A stretch of DNA of 64,000 nucleotides from Limnanthes douglasii subsp. nivea. Taxonomy: Eukaryota > Streptophyta > Magnoliopsida > Brassicales > Limnanthaceae. Of this stretch, positions 47,074-58,799 are shown one piece after another. Made by a program: the position numbers and the translations under genes. The notes under the pieces were generated by a model. The model saw only the letters and a list, made by a program, of their open reading frames with translations, was not told the DNA's origin and searched no databases. Position 1 is the first letter of the stretch; every line of letters starts with the position of its first letter. The stretch spans positions 126,703,737-126,767,736 of the forward strand of contig JAUPFV010000004.1 of the NCBI GenBank assembly GCA_036936605.1, written 5' to 3'.

Positions 47074-48030
47074 TGCTTTTGTATATGAAACAAATAACAA
47101 ATAATAGATGATAAATAAAATTGACCTTTCACTTCTTTCCACGCTTAATATAAAGGACAGTGATTATCGCCCGATTTGCGAACACCAGAAAGTTAGGAAA
47201 TTATTGCACTGTAGGACGAAAGATTTATACTTGAGTCGTAAGTCAGTTCACTTTTATGAAGTACCATTAACACTGATAATATTGTTCGAGTTTAGTGAAA
47301 GTTTAGCCGTTATGAATGTTACGAAATTAGGGAAGGCATGAAAGCTCTGGGAACTGGATGTATAGAAAAATTTGTCAGCTATGACTCTATTATCGGTTTA
47401 AAGGATGAGATCTATTACCGTTCGTATATAAATAAATATATATAAACATGGATTTTTAATACATTTAACATTCAAATACCATAGTATTATCTATATTTTA
47501 ATGTAAATTTGGAAAAGATGGGTTTCACTTAAATATTTATTATTTAAAATCTACTAATACTTTAATTTTTTAAAATGTATCTATTTTTCAACTGAAATTG
47601 TTTTTGTGTCTTCTTTCTCTCTTTATTTTACGTAGAGCTATAGTACCATAACAATAATAGATTTGATTTTTTATTTTCGGTATGATTTTGATTATGTTTT
47701 TATTGATTTTGGATTTCTGTTTAGATAAGTCGAACTGGCCGTTTAGTTAACTCCATTTTTTTTATATTGAATAGGTTACTATATTTTTTCTTTCTTCGTG
47801 TTTTTTGAAATTCCTTTTATATTTCTTTGATTTTATAGTTGAACTCTTGTATTGGAGTAATGTTTTGATCGTCTTTGGTGTAATTTTTGTGTTTGTGGAA
47901 AATCTGGTTCGAGAAACCAGTTCAAGTTCAAAAAACACGGCTTTTCACTGTATTGCGAGATGCGAAACACGTTTACTGTCTATAGTGGTAGATGTTAAAC
48001 ATGGTTATTTTATGTAAAATGTTAGATGCT
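47071..48030. other. AT-rich sequence, nothing recognised
   Basis: Short frames at 47108-47341 and 47805-48017 have no recognisable domain and look accidental. Confidence 0.4.
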
Positions 48031-48039
48031 AGATAGGAA

Positions 48040-48084
48040 ACCAGACCTATGATAGATGTGAAACAAGGTAATGAGAAACTAGTG

Positions 48085-48143
<59 letters not shown>

Positions 48144-48490
48144 CGTCTTAAAAAAGTCAATGGTATTTTCGCATTATTTCTGAGTTACTGCTTAAAAGAT
48201 ACGGACTTTTAAAATTTTATATTATAGTGTAAACGAAGAAGATACGAAACGTTATTTATTTTGTAGACGTGAAACCTGTTTAAATATTATACTACTAGAT
48301 GCGGACTTAGACCCACTATGATAGATGTTAGATATGATACATGCCCACTATGATAGCTGTGAAACCATATAATGAGAAACTTGTGTAAAAAACATATATT
48401 TAAAAAAAAATCAAAACATATCATGAGTTGTACTAGTTTTGTTCGTCTTAAAAATCAAAATAAATGATATTTTGGATTTTTTTGTATTAT
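48040..48490. repeat. Diverged direct duplication (offset about 301 bp) around an (AT)n tract
   Basis: The order ACCTATGATAGATGTGAAAC, AATGAGAAACTAGTGTAA, GTTCGTCTTAAAAA, TGGTATTTTCG at 48045-48175 recurs as CACTATGATAGCTGTGAAAC, AATGAGAAACTTGTGTAA, GTTCGTCTTAAAAA, TGATATTTTGG at 48345-48475. The first copy contains the (AT)n tract; the second does not. The GTTCGTC segment also resembles repeats at 56601 and 56769. Confidence 0.65.
48087..48140. repeat. (AT)n microsatellite
   Basis: An AT dinucleotide tract of about 54 bp. Confidence 0.95.
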
Positions 48491-49505
48491 TTATTAGCTC
48501 GTTCTGTTAATAAATGAAATAAATACTGATATATTATTTATATTTACATTTTTATACGAAATTGAAAGACTGTTTCAATGAAAAAGGCAAAAATGAGTTA
48601 AATAATAAATAGTTTGAATTTGAAAAAAAAATGATAAAAAAATGTTCTAAAGATTTGAGAAAAAAATATCAAGAAATCAATAAAGATATATCGAAACCAC
48701 AAATAAAACTTTAAATAAAAAACAAAGTATAAAAATATTTTTTATATTTAATTAACGAAAGTTTGGACTTTTGGATTATTCACGACTAATAAAAAGAATT
48801 GTATTTTATTCTATCTTGAATTAGAGATCTATAATTCTAAAAAAAAAAAATTGTTTATTTCATTATTATTTAATCCTAGAATGAAAATAATGGTGAGTAT
48901 TAGCTAACTTCATTAATTTTAGAGTTGTTGAGCTCTGTAGATACAATTTAATACGAGATAATATATACATATTTAGTTTATTTATGTTTCGAAGTATTTA
49001 TAGTAAACATACTACCTAATTTAGCGGTCCTATACAGTGCTTTGTTTAACAAACATCACTCCTCTTGTTTTTTTCTTGCCGAGTTCACCTACTCAAACAC
49101 GAAGAATACATATTATCTAATGTTTATTTCTAAACTATATCCATAGCATTGAGATTAAGTGGACTAAAAATATAATTAGTCATGCAGAATGGTGAGTTGT
49201 TAGAGATTCAAAAATAATATCAACATGCTAAAAAAACTTGATTTTTTAAAAATATATGTAAAATTGAATTAATTTAATTATGATTAAAAAAGATGTTATA
49301 AATTATTAATACATTTTCGATAACCTAGATGTTTTTATCAATGAATAATTCTTATTTATAAATAATTCTTTTTTTTAAATATTATTTTACAAAAATCACT
49401 AACCATTTGAATATTCGGATCAAACTCTATCAAATAGTTGTTAAATTAGTACAATCGTATTCAAATATGTAAGATTAAAAATAATATATTTTTTAAACTC
49501 TAAGA
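48491..49505. other. AT-rich sequence without recognisable genes
   Basis: Nothing coding or structured was seen beyond A/T runs. Confidence 0.4.
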
Positions 49506-49715
49506 TTTGAAAACTTTAATATTTGAAGTTAAAATATTCATAACTTCTACGATAATTTGTATGTTTGCAATTTAACGCATTAAATATCAATAATTTATAA
49601 TTTATTAATATTTGAAAACTTTAATATTTGAAGTTAAAATATTTATAACTTCTACGATAATTGTATGTTTGCAATTTAACGCATTAGTTATCAATAATTT
49701 ATAATTTGATGTTTT
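49506..49715. repeat. Tandem duplication, 105-bp period
   Basis: TTTGAAAACTTTAATATTTG begins at 49506 and again at 49611. Both copies run through TAACTTCTACGATAATT and GCAATTTAACGCATTA with few differences. Confidence 0.85.
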
Positions 49716-49931
49716 TCCAAACACAATAGACAAATTTATTTAAAAAGAACAATTGAGATAAATATCAATTCGATCTTTTTAACGTGAACAAAATTGTTAG
49801 TAGAACTTTGCTAGCAAATGAATTTGTTACTAAAAATTTTCTAGTGAAACAATTAGTACAATTTTATTGGATCCAACCTAAATTGCATTTAAAGAAACAA
49901 TAATTACTATTAATTTCAATTGCAATTGCAA

Positions 49932-50215
49932 TGTTGGAATATATTTATGTATCGACAAATTTTTTGGACTGACATGCTAAATAAGCATATTCAGTTACTG
50001 TCTTAACGAATTCCAAATTAAAAGTAATGGAGTTAATTAAATAATTAACTCAATTGGATTTGTGGGTAAAATATGTGTTATGAATCCAAGTGTGGTAACC
50101 GTGTTAAATTTGAGCACTGTGAAGAAGAGGGCTCAAATTTCAACACTTAAACTTGAACTAATAATTGAGGGTATAAATTGATATCACTTTATCGGGTTAT
50201 GATCCTCGGATACAA
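49932..50215 (+). repeat. Truncated copia LTR (family H)
   Basis: It starts TGTTGGAATATATTTATG and is collinear with the LTR at 57563. Both share a CAAGTGTGGTAA block, an AACACTTA block, and the terms around TATCACTTTATCGGGTTATG. After about 50215 the match ends, so the right part is lost or replaced. Confidence 0.6.
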
Positions 50216-50282
50216 GGAAGTAAAATAGGATGGGCTTTACAATGTTAGGCTTCACATGTAAAGCCTATAAATAGCATGATCA
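50216..50282. repeat. Segment repeated at both edges of element E, left copy
   Basis: TAAAATAGGATGGGCTTTAC, then GCTTCACATGTAAAGCCTAT and AAATA, corresponds to 55438-55492 (TAAAATATGATGGATTTTAC, GCTTCACATTGTAAAGCCTA) in the same orientation. It may be an LTR remnant. Confidence 0.45.
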
Positions 50283-51560
50283 TTAGCCATAATGTGCCCC
50301 TACGTCACCGGCGTGTAAGTCATGTAGAACTGTGGTAGCTTCTTCTTGACTTAGGCATTGGAAAATTGGTCGTGTCGCACTCTGTCTATAACGGAAATTG
50401 TCTATGATACAATACTTGGTTGTGCGTAGCTGTAGTGCGCGAGCAACAGCCTTATCACTAGGGAGCATGTCAGACCGGAGGCAAAGCAAATAAGGTTGCC
50501 TCCAATCGGGTGTTTTCTCGATCGTGCAGACGGTTTCAGGTATACTAAGAGTTTCAGTAGTTGGTAGTTGTTGCAGGATGATAAGTGAATGCTCTACCAA
50601 AATGATTGTTTTAACTAATACCTCGGCTGTGGATTTGTTGAGACAGGGCACCTGATCATAAGAAACTTGCTTAAACTTATATTCATACTCTTTTAGATCC
50701 GTCAGATAGTTGCGAGTCCCCTCATTCTTAACATCGTAGGTACCATTGGCGTTCACAACCAGCAGTGAATCGGAGCCGATCCTAAGTATTTGAGCCCCTC
50801 ATATCAAGCTAGCTCCATGCCTCTAATACTCGTCTCGTATTCAGCCGCATTATTTGTTGTTGGGAAGTTGAAACGGATGGTTTGCAGATTTCTTCATCCG
50901 ATGTTAACTTTAGGATGATGCCGACACCACCTCGTGTTGTACTCGAGGCCCCATCAGTTTCAAGGATCCATTCCATGTTCGTATGATCGGTCGAGGGTTC
51001 GAGTAGGGAAGAATTGTCACGATGAGTGGAGAATTCTGTGAGGAAATTTATGATGGCTTGCCCCTTGATCGGGGTGCGGGGTTCGAACTTGATATCATAC
51101 TCCCCCAATTCAATTCTCCACTTAGTTAGGCGGTCAGAAGCATCTGGTTTTTGCAATACAGTTTAGAGGGGGAGGAAGGGTGGACGGTGATAGTGTACCC
51201 TTGAAAGTAAGAGTGTACCTTGCAAGCAGCAATTACCAGGCCTAATGCCAGCTTTTCCAGGTTTAGATAATGAGTCTCCGCATCGACCATGGTTTTACAG
51301 GTGTAGTATATCGGGTGTAGGATTCCCTCTAGTTCGCTTACCAACATCGGCACTAACTCAAATATGAGAGACAAATAAATACAAAAATAGAGGCTCACCT
51401 GCCACATGGGCTGACAATAATTCTGGCGACGTGAGATAGTTATTTAATGCTTTGAAAGAATTGCTACATTTTTTTCCGTACAAACGTCTTGGCACCTCAA
51501 AGTACTTTAAAGAAATGGTGGCTCTTGTCTGAGGCTCTTGATATGAAATGGGATAGTGCA
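50283..51560 (-). pseudogene. Element E RNase H and linker towards integrase
   Basis: 51560-51126 covers the RT thumb and the start of RNase H, including LEGILHPIYYTCKTM, ETHYLNLEKLALGLVIA and FQGYTITV. 51156-50809 reads RLTKWRIELGEYDIKFEPRT, PIKGQAIINFLTEF, EWILETDGASSTTRGGVGI, typical of the Tat dual RNase H arrangement. 50756-50283 reads DWRQPYLLCLRSDMLPSDKA and QCLSQEEATTVLHDLHAGDV. Frames shift between the three pieces. The end point coincides with the loss of integrase. Confidence 0.8.
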
Positions 51561-51599
51561 ACGAGGCGTCTCGTTAGGTATTTAACCTCTTTGATATTT

Positions 51600-52554
51600 T
51601 TGCCATCTGAATAACAGATTGTAGATGGGTAGGGTCTACTTCTATTCTCTTCTTTCTGACTACATACCAAGGAATTTACCACTACGGACCCCATAAGAAC
51701 ATTTGGCCGAGTTAAGCTTTAGGTTAAACTGACGCAAGATGTCAAACACATTTTGTAGGATTTCCAATTGTTTGTCGATCATATCAATTTTAACAATAAT
51801 ATCATCAATATATATGCTTCCATGTAGTGTCTTAATTGGTCGTTAAAGATATGGTTCACGAGGCCTTAGTAGGTAGATCCGACATTCTTTAAATCGAAAG
51901 ACATTACGGTGTAGCATTAAAGCCCTCACTCAGATTGGAACGTCGTATGCTCCGCATCTGATGGGTGCAAAAGAATATGGTTGTACCCCGAGTACGCATC
52001 CATAAACTATAAGAATTCATAACCGGAGGCCGAGTCTACTAATTGGTCAATATGAGGCAGTGGGAAGGCATCTTTTGGGCATGTCTCATTTAAGTTTATG
52101 AATTCGACGCACACGGGCCACTGTCTATTTTTCTTCTTGACCAGTATAGGGTTCGCCACCCATACGAGGTATCAAGCTCGGCATGTATCCCAAGCCTAAA
52201 CAATTTATCTACCTCAGCACTTATGGCCTCTTGTTTCTCAACGGTAAAAGAATGACATTTCAATTATACAGGATTAGCATATTTATCTATCGTTAATTCG
52301 TTGAAAATTATAGATAGGTCTACCCCTAACATATCACTAGCATTCCAAGCAAAAATATCCAAATTTCTCTCTAAAAAATCTGTCAATGAATGTTTAAAAG
52401 CGGGATTCAAATTGTTACCTAAGCGCAAAATACGATCCTCAACCATAAGTTCATCAATTGTATCAACGGGAGAAGCATCGAGTTGCTCAATATCCCTTGG
52501 TTCATCTGTGGGATCAAGCAAGGGGATGCTTGTGCAGGGTTTTCCTTGATTCAC
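51600..52554 (-). pseudogene. Element E reverse transcriptase
   Basis: The 96-residue piece 52554-52264 is the segment before the catalytic core, with FKHSLTDFLERNLDIFAWNA and SDMLGVD. Further along the minus strand come VWVANPILVKKKNRQWPVCV, FINLNETCPKDAFPLPHIDQ, FMDAYSGYN, FDLKNVGSTY and EAYIDDIIVK with the YxDD active site. Then come FDILRQFNLKLNSAKC and the FLG motif. Scattered stops and one-base shifts interrupt it. The motif set is Tat-like, as in element A, but the sequence is distinctly different. Confidence 0.82.
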
Positions 52555-52559
52555 ATTGT

Positions 52560-53080
52560 TTGCTAATTGCTATCGAAGAGGCTTGGTTGGGTCAACAATC
52601 ACTTCGTAGCAAGTTCTAGCAATCTGTTGGCTCCCCCTTATGATCCCTACCGAGTTTCCAATCGAGTTTTTGTGCATTATTTGAAAGTACAAGGAGTGGC
52701 ATTCATTCATTGTAGCCACGGTCGACCAGTAATAGCATGAGAAGAATTGGGGCATCGAAGATTATGAATAACGTCTTGAGTTTCTTCTTGGTAGACCTAT
52801 GACCCACATTGACCATAAGCTCGACTTCTTTGATGAACTAAGATGAATTCCCTTCGTATCCTACCAAAGTACGTTGGATGGATTTATATGGTGGTAATAC
52901 TAACATGCGATCATAATTGGCTTTGAAAATTATATTTGCTGAACTATCTCGTCGACTAAACCCCTGGTGAACATCACTCCTCCAATATCCAAGTTAACCG
53001 TTAGAGCATCATTGTATGATGTGATGACCCCGCGTAGGTCATCATTATTCAAGGTAATATCGACTATAGAGATTGTGAAT
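52560..53080 (-). pseudogene. Element E protease
   Basis: The minus strand gives ITLNNDDLRGVITSYNDALT, VNLDIGGVMFTRGLVDEIVQ and, after frame changes, HSLYFQIMHKNSIGNSVGII, RGSQQIARTCYEVIV. These match the Tat protease region (pHxDALV, RxLVDxGSS, HLxxKFPTxxGVGxxRGdQxxARxCY). The active-site DTGSS is replaced by DEIVQ. Confidence 0.72.
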
Positions 53081-53799
53081 AACCACTACTACTTTCCTTT
53101 TTCCATCATTTTGTCTTCCTATTGCACATTGTCTTCGGTCGGACGGGTTTCTTCTCTTTTTTGGGCTGGTGATGGTGCTCTTGTTGCTCAACAAACTGAA
53201 TGAGCTCATTGTTATTAATCAACCTTTGAATATCCTCCTTAAGCTGCCATCATTCATCGATTGGGTGACCGTGATCGTTATGGTAAGAGCAAAAGTGCAT
53301 GCTTGAACTCCTGTGGCCGAGGGCGCTCATGGATACCTTGTCATTCCTTTCATCTGATCATAGATAACCGAGATTGTCTCGGTTAAAGGGATAAATTGAC
53401 AAGTTGGGTTTTCGTAGTACATAGGTTGACGGTTGCTGGTATCACAGGCACCCTCACGACAATGCCCTTCTTCTACTTTTATCTTATCATATGATCCCCT
53501 TTTAGTTTCATACGTGAATCTTTCTAGCGAGTCCCCCTTCGCAGCATCGTTAACCCGGATAAACTAGTCTGCCCGGGCTAAAAGATCGCCTATTTTTGTT
53601 ACTAGAAATCGGACTAGATTCGCGTACAACTGCCCCCTTCGGTCGAAGCCTATTTTGAAAGAGGACGCCATATTTTCCTCCAAATATGCTAAGGCACGAC
53701 GTGAACAAAGTGCATGATGTAACCTTTTAGTTACTCGCCTTTCATTTGGTAAAGGTCCGTAATGGAGTCGCTTTCACGCTGGAGCTATTTGTTACCAAT

Positions 53800-54650
53800 G
53801 AATATTTCTCTAAAGGCACCCCATAAACCTGCGTAATCCTAAACAGAGCCTTTAGGTAAACTGCTAACTCATTTCATGGCGTTACCTTTAAGAGTCATGG
53901 ACAGGGATCTGCAAAACATGATATCATTGAAGTTGAACGCCATAATCATATTCCAGAATTGTTCAAAATACCTTACTGGGTCACATGTGCTATCATGCGC
54001 TTCCATTCTAAATGGATCGAACTTTCTGGCGAGTTGAGTTTCGAGGATTCGTTTTTTTCCAAAAATGACATAGCTAGATATTTTTTGGCGAACTTGATCA
54101 TACTGTAGGTTTTCATTCTCCTGATTCCTCTTTAGAGCGTCTGGTTGCACGTTTCTATGCGGTTCCTGCTCTTTTAACCATTTTTATCATTACTTTCGCC
54201 TTCTCCTTCACCTTTATCTTCACATTTAGAAGACTGATCCCCTCGATGTGCTCAGCTGACGTGGATCCCCGAATGCTGCCTCCCACACTTGTTCCTATGC
54301 ACCTTAGTTATTAATGTGTGTAGGGCCTCGTCCAGTTTTGCCAGGGTTGCCCTCACTGCTTGCTCCTTGGCCTCTTGGTCTTGGCCGACCCTGTATTGTT
54401 TTTGTTGCATATGTTGTAACTGTTTCTTCAACTGTTGGACTGTGGGTATGGCCACGGGGTTCCCGACCGCTATCTAAGGTTCGACAGAACCCATAACGTC
54501 TACCACCACAAGTGGGGTGATCTCTGGTGCGGCTGTAGTTGGTGGATGAATTCCTTGGGCTCCTGTTACTCGTCAACCTGATCCACCACAATCCTCCAGC
54601 CATTCGTCGCATCATTTCACTCTGGAATCCCTTTCTATCCCATATCATGT
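53800..54650 (-). pseudogene. Element E gag
   Basis: The 93-residue piece 54150-53869 reads ARKFDPFRMEAHDSTCDPVR, YFEQFWNMIMAFNFNDIMFC and RSLSMTLKGNAMK, the capsid core of Tat-type gag. The upstream segment (54648-54252, two overlapping frames) is glutamine- and arginine-rich and includes a QQLKKQLQHMQQKQYR coil. The 53200-53800 region holds the decayed rest of gag. Confidence 0.7.
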
Positions 54651-54724
54651 TACTACCATGGTTAAAAAACCTCGTTGTTGTGTGTTTTTTTCTACATAAT
54701 CGGGGAATAAAATATGGTATTTAG

Positions 54725-55424
54725 ATGAATGTATACCTATTTATACTCATTACAAAGCAGTTTCATTTTGCCACTAATTACATAATTCCCCTAATTATCA
54801 TCGTTGACCTGAATTTATGGTAATGGTCATATAATCGTGGTCATTAATCTGGTCATAGTGCATTATGTGTGTTGTTTGGTTAATAGTTATTTTAATGAGT
54901 GTTAACTTCCTTTATAACATTTAGTCGTTACTGGTGACTAAGCTAAACAGGCATCGGTAGATGCGCATCGTTCCTTAATGGGACTTACTTTGACATTTCT
55001 TTTTAGTGTATGGTCTCTGCTCGGTGGAACCTCTGCTTGGTAAGATTTCAATTGAACAGTTTCCAATATATGACCTTTACTAAATCTTTTTATTGGTTGG
55101 GCAGGCCTTGATCAGCTTTTGTTGACCTTCTCGTACGACTTCTACTCGGTTGTTTTTCGTAGGCTGACCTCGACATCCCTTGTTTTGGGCCTCGACGCGA
55201 TCATCTGTGATGATTTTTCCTAATAGTTTGCGGGCTATCTTATTACGAAGTATATATCCCTCGGTCCTTTCCTACTGAGTGTTGCAAAGATGTATTGCTT
55301 ATGGGTTACCTCGGTATCATACAAAAAACCCCTCAGTTTGGCCTTGCTTATGTCTCAATATCATTTCCATCTGCTCGGACTTGCTTGATCAATCAGCTTG
55401 GTGAGGGTATCCTCATCAGTCTTC
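54725..55424 (-). other. Probable leader or LTR-derived sequence of element E
   Basis: Non-coding, less AT-rich than the flanks (55000-55400). Neither LTR ends nor a primer site could be fixed. Confidence 0.35.
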
Positions 55425-55500
55425 GGACAATCATAAATAAAATATGATGGATTTTACAACGTTGGGCTTCACATTGTAAAGCCTATAAATAAGGGACTAG
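55425..55500. repeat. Segment repeated at both edges of element E, right copy
   Basis: Collinear with 50216-50282 and includes a TATA-like AAGCCTATAAATAAGGG. The sequence after it (to about 55670) is not found at the left side. Confidence 0.45.
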
Positions 55501-55672
55501 GTTTAAGAATTTCTTCATCATAAACCCTAAAATAAAATCAATAGCTTCCTTATGCGCCTCGAAGAGTTTTCCTTTCTTTTCTAACTCGTTTTTCATGCTT
55601 AACAAGTTTTCTCAAGGATCAGTGGAGAACGAAAAGGAACAAGAGATTACAATATGGATAGTTTCAGGTAAA

Positions 55673-56150
55673 CCCACATAGGAAGAGCCCAACAAATCTC
55701 CCTCTCACGACTATGTGGGAGGATTCACCATCACGGTGATTAATCTACAATGTTCAAGTTTTCCCCTAGGCAATTCCTTTGTCATCATGTCAGACCCATT
55801 ATTATCTGTATAAACTTTATCAACCTCCATTAGTTTAGCATCAAGAATGTCTCGAATCCAATGGTATCTCACATCAATATGTTTTGACTTTGAGTGAAAC
55901 GACGAATTCTTCATGAGATGAATAACACTCTGATTATCACATAACAGTACATACTTGTGTTTCTCAAACCCAAGTTCTCTCAAGAACTTCTTCTTCCATA
56001 GTAGTTTTTTACTCGCTTCTGTCACTGCGATAAATTCAGCTTATGTCGTTGAAAGGGCAACACACTTTTGTAGTCTTGATTTCCTTGAAACAACGCCACC
56101 ATAAAAGTTAATCAAATATACATGAGTAGACTTGCGAGTGTTAATATCTT
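55673..56150 (-). pseudogene. Copia tail fragment (RNase H end plus start of LTR), family F
   Basis: 56025-55711 encodes 104 residues, including KKFLRELGFEKHKYVLLCDN, HLMKNSSFHSKSKHIDVRYH, WIRDILDAKLMEVDKVYTDN and SDMMTKELPRGKLEHCRL. This is the copia RNase H C-terminus, closely similar to 60797-60513. Below it the polypurine region and the first about 20 bp of the LTR (TGTTGGGCTCTTCCTATGTG on the minus strand) are present, then similarity stops. On the upper side similarity ends at 56150. It is a short, sharply cut copy of the same family as the element at 59.9-64 kb. Confidence 0.75.
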
Positions 56151-57562
56151 ATTTTCTATCTCGCGACTTTTTTTCTCTCTCTAAAATTAAAACTCCCACA
56201 TCTCTCAAACTATATATTTTTGCAACAAATTTCAATCAAATCTCCAACATTTCAACAAAAAACAACAATTAAGTTAGATTTTCATTAAGAAATTATTTTA
56301 TTTCATCTTTAATTTTTGGTTGATATACTATTAGTTATTTTTTAAGCTTTAAAAATCCATATATTTTAAATCCTAATGCACAAAAATATCTAAAAACATA
56401 TTATTTCAAAAAATTAAAGATGAACAAAACGAAATCAATGAGTGATATTATTTTGACATTTTTTGTTTTTTTTTTATTTTGCAACCAAATTACTCTTCAT
56501 TATGCAACCGGAACATATTTTATTTTTTCATACTAATTCATAACCCGATTACTCGTAACTTCACAAACAAAGTGAAAAAATAAAAATAAATTTTTTTATG
56601 GATCTAGTTTTGTTCATCTTACAAAATAAAACCAATGGTTTTTTCGGATTTATTTTCAAGCTATGGTTTGAAAAATATAAAAAAACTTTTGCAGACTAAT
56701 TATAAAATCCCATTACTTATAATTTCGCAACCAAATATTAGTAAAAATATTCAAAAACAATATTTTATGATTCTAGTTTTGTTCGTCCTAAAAAAACAAA
56801 ATCAATGGTATTTTTTTGAGTTATGGTTTGAAAGATATGATATTTAAAAAATAAAATAGATAAAATTAACATAATTAAACAATCCATTATAACATAATTA
56901 CAAAACACTAATTAATTTCGCAACTGAGTTTGTACGTAATTAAGCATCTACTCATACTTGTATTTTCACAACTAAACAACACATAATTAAGCAACCAAAT
57001 CATTAAAAACCAAAATCCCCCAAATATGCTCTCGTGAAATCAATCTTTTCATATAATTGTGAGAACATTTACATGAATTTATGAAATCAAATAATCAACA
57101 TATATAAAATAATCATATAATCATCAAAACAAAATAAAAATAAAAATAAATATAAGTGAATCGAGAAACCATTGATAAATGCAGAAGAAGAAAATAAAAA
57201 ACATATGATCCGTAATTACAAAAAATCTTGATCGAAAGAAGAAAGAAAATTTGAGCTCAAATCAAATAAAAAGATTGACCGAATGAAAAAGAGGTAACAA
57301 ACATAGCAAGATCGTAATAACAAATTGTAGGTATGATGGGTATTAAAAATAATACAGATGGTTTTCAATATTTTCTCAAACCATGGGTTGTTATAGGTAT
57401 ATAGTTTTGATTTTCGATAATTATCGGCAGTTCAACCTTAAAACATTATGTATCAAAACAGAGATCCTCTCATTAAAACCGATGTTATTATTAGTACTTC
57501 ATAACAACTATAAAAAATATAAAAATATATATACATCTATTATAGATAACTTAAGAAATATA
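56151..57562. other. AT-rich region with diverged repeats
   Basis: No genes. A direct duplication lies at 56601 and 56769. Several TTCGCAACCAAAT/TTGCAACCAAATTAC-like phrases recur at 56483, 56717 and 56916. Confidence 0.5.
56601..56845. repeat. Diverged tandem duplication, about 168-bp offset
   Basis: GATCTAGTTTTGTTCATCTT...AAAACCAATGG...GCTATGGTTTGAAA (56601-56670) recurs as GATTCTAGTTTTGTTCGTCC...AAAATCAATGG...AGTTATGGTTTGAAA (56769-56834). Similar words occur at 48141 and 48439, so this belongs to a dispersed family. Confidence 0.65.
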
Positions 57563-58186
57563 TGTTGGAATATTTATGGATCGATATGCTAAATATATAT
57601 TTGGTCATTGTCATAAAGTAGTCTGATAATAAAATTAATTGCATTAATTATTTTATATATAATTAATTAGGTATTGGGCATATGGGTGAAAATAGATTGT
57701 GGACTTACAAGTGTGGTAATCGGGTTGAATTACAACATTGTGACGGATTCGACCAAAATTCAACACTTAGGCATGAACTTATAATTCAATGACTAAATTT
57801 ATTTTATCAATTTAGTGGTTGTGGTCTCCAATCATAAAGCGATATAACTTAATGGAATTTATACAACTACCGTTCTTGTTGTATTATCCTATAAGGTAAT
57901 TACTGGAGTTCAGACATTCATTCAACCTAAACTCAAAATAATCAGTCGTTGTTTTATTGAGGTGGAGACTAACAACTATTTTGCACGAACATAGTCTTAA
58001 AGTAGTTTAAACAGGATTCAAGTGCATTAAATTATAAAATACATATTCAAGAAAAATTATGGATAGTAGCAAGAAAAACTGTAAGTCTTCATTTTATTCT
58101 ATGTATATAGTAGATAATCATATTGAGGGTTCGGTATATTTTCACAATAGGCTAGTTTAATGCATATTTAGGGTTAGTTATATTAA
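57563..58186 (+). repeat. Copia 5' LTR (family H)
   Basis: It starts TGTTGGAATATTTATGGATC and runs about 624 bp to just before a perfect initiator-Met primer site. It is collinear in its first half with the truncated LTR at 49932. The exact 3' end is uncertain because no clean CA is visible. Confidence 0.65.
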
Positions 58187-58187
58187 T

Positions 58188-58200
58188 TGGTATCAGAGCC
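58188..58200 (+). promoter_or_regulatory. Copia primer-binding site (initiator-Met tRNA)
   Basis: TGGTATCAGAGCC is the perfect canonical site, immediately after the LTR. It fixes the orientation of family H as plus, with the internal region to the right. No copia gag or pol is recognisable after it. Confidence 0.85.
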
Positions 58201-58690
58201 TTAACACTCAATGATTCATAGGATATGTATATATAATTGAATCAATGAATGTTTTTCTTTATTGTAACAAATCCATACCATTAGGAATTAATTGATTAAT
58301 TGACTTGATTAAAGTAGGATTCAGGGTTTATATGCATGTATAAAGTGATTTATTCATATGAGAGTCTGTTTATGTGTTTAACTTTTTGAATAAATTGATT
58401 GTATGAATATGATTTGGGATTTATTTTTCTTTTAAATTAGGTTTTTGGTTGATGGCTAGAAAATTTCTCCCATACTTATCATCAACTATTCCCTAATCTA
58501 GCAAATTAAAGCAAACATATTGGGACAACGGCTGATCGACGACTTAACACTTGATTTTATTGCCAATCGAAGTTTGTCCAGCAACGCTCACTGTGGTAGA
58601 GCGACCTAATGTCGTCGTGGATGAACATCGTGGCTTGCATGGTAATCACAACCCGTTACTATCGCGATGACAGCAATGGGAGGTTGTTGT
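58201..58690. other. Unassigned sequence after the copia primer site
   Basis: No copia protein was recognised. 58540-58690 is less AT-rich and may be captured gene sequence adjoining the EF-2 fragment. Confidence 0.3.
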
Positions 58691-58694
58691 CTAA

Positions 58695-58797
58695 ATGTAG
58701 CCCACTTGTTCATATTCGTGTCAAAAATATTCTCACCCCAAAGCTTTTCCATTATTTTGGACTCAAAAACTCCAAATTTTGAGGCATACATCTTTTG
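58695..58797 (-). pseudogene. Fragment of translation elongation factor 2 (EF-2)
   Basis: The minus strand encodes KMYASKFGVFESKIMEKLWG followed by ENIFDTNMNKW. This matches the well-known EF-2 stretch KMYASKFGVxExKMMExLWGENxFDxxxxKW, in the part after the GTP-binding domain. Similarity begins abruptly at the lysine and ends near the tryptophan (about 33 codons of a protein of roughly 840). Upstream it abuts the ~100-bp tandem repeats. It is a captured piece of a host gene, not a functional gene. It may belong to a larger 79-residue frame (58845-58606) whose remainder I do not recognise. Confidence 0.8.
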
Positions 58798-58799
58798 TG

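Larger units (their letters stand above)
50283..55424 (-). mobile_element. Decayed Tat-type gypsy element E
   Basis: On the minus strand, gag (about 54650-53800), protease (53080-52560), RT (52554-51600), RNase H (51560-50809) and the linker to integrase (50756-50283) follow in normal order. Integrase and the 3' end are missing: the sequence stops at the HAGDVGAHYG motif, just before the integrase zinc finger. Related direct-repeat segments lie on both sides (50216-50282 and about 55425-55500). No primer-binding site was found near 54.7-55.4 kb. Unlike element A it still has RNase H. Confidence 0.78.

Noticed and set aside
47108..47341. A possible small gene (77 residues)
   Set aside because: No recognisable domain, AT-rich surroundings, no supporting promoter or homologous copy in the window.
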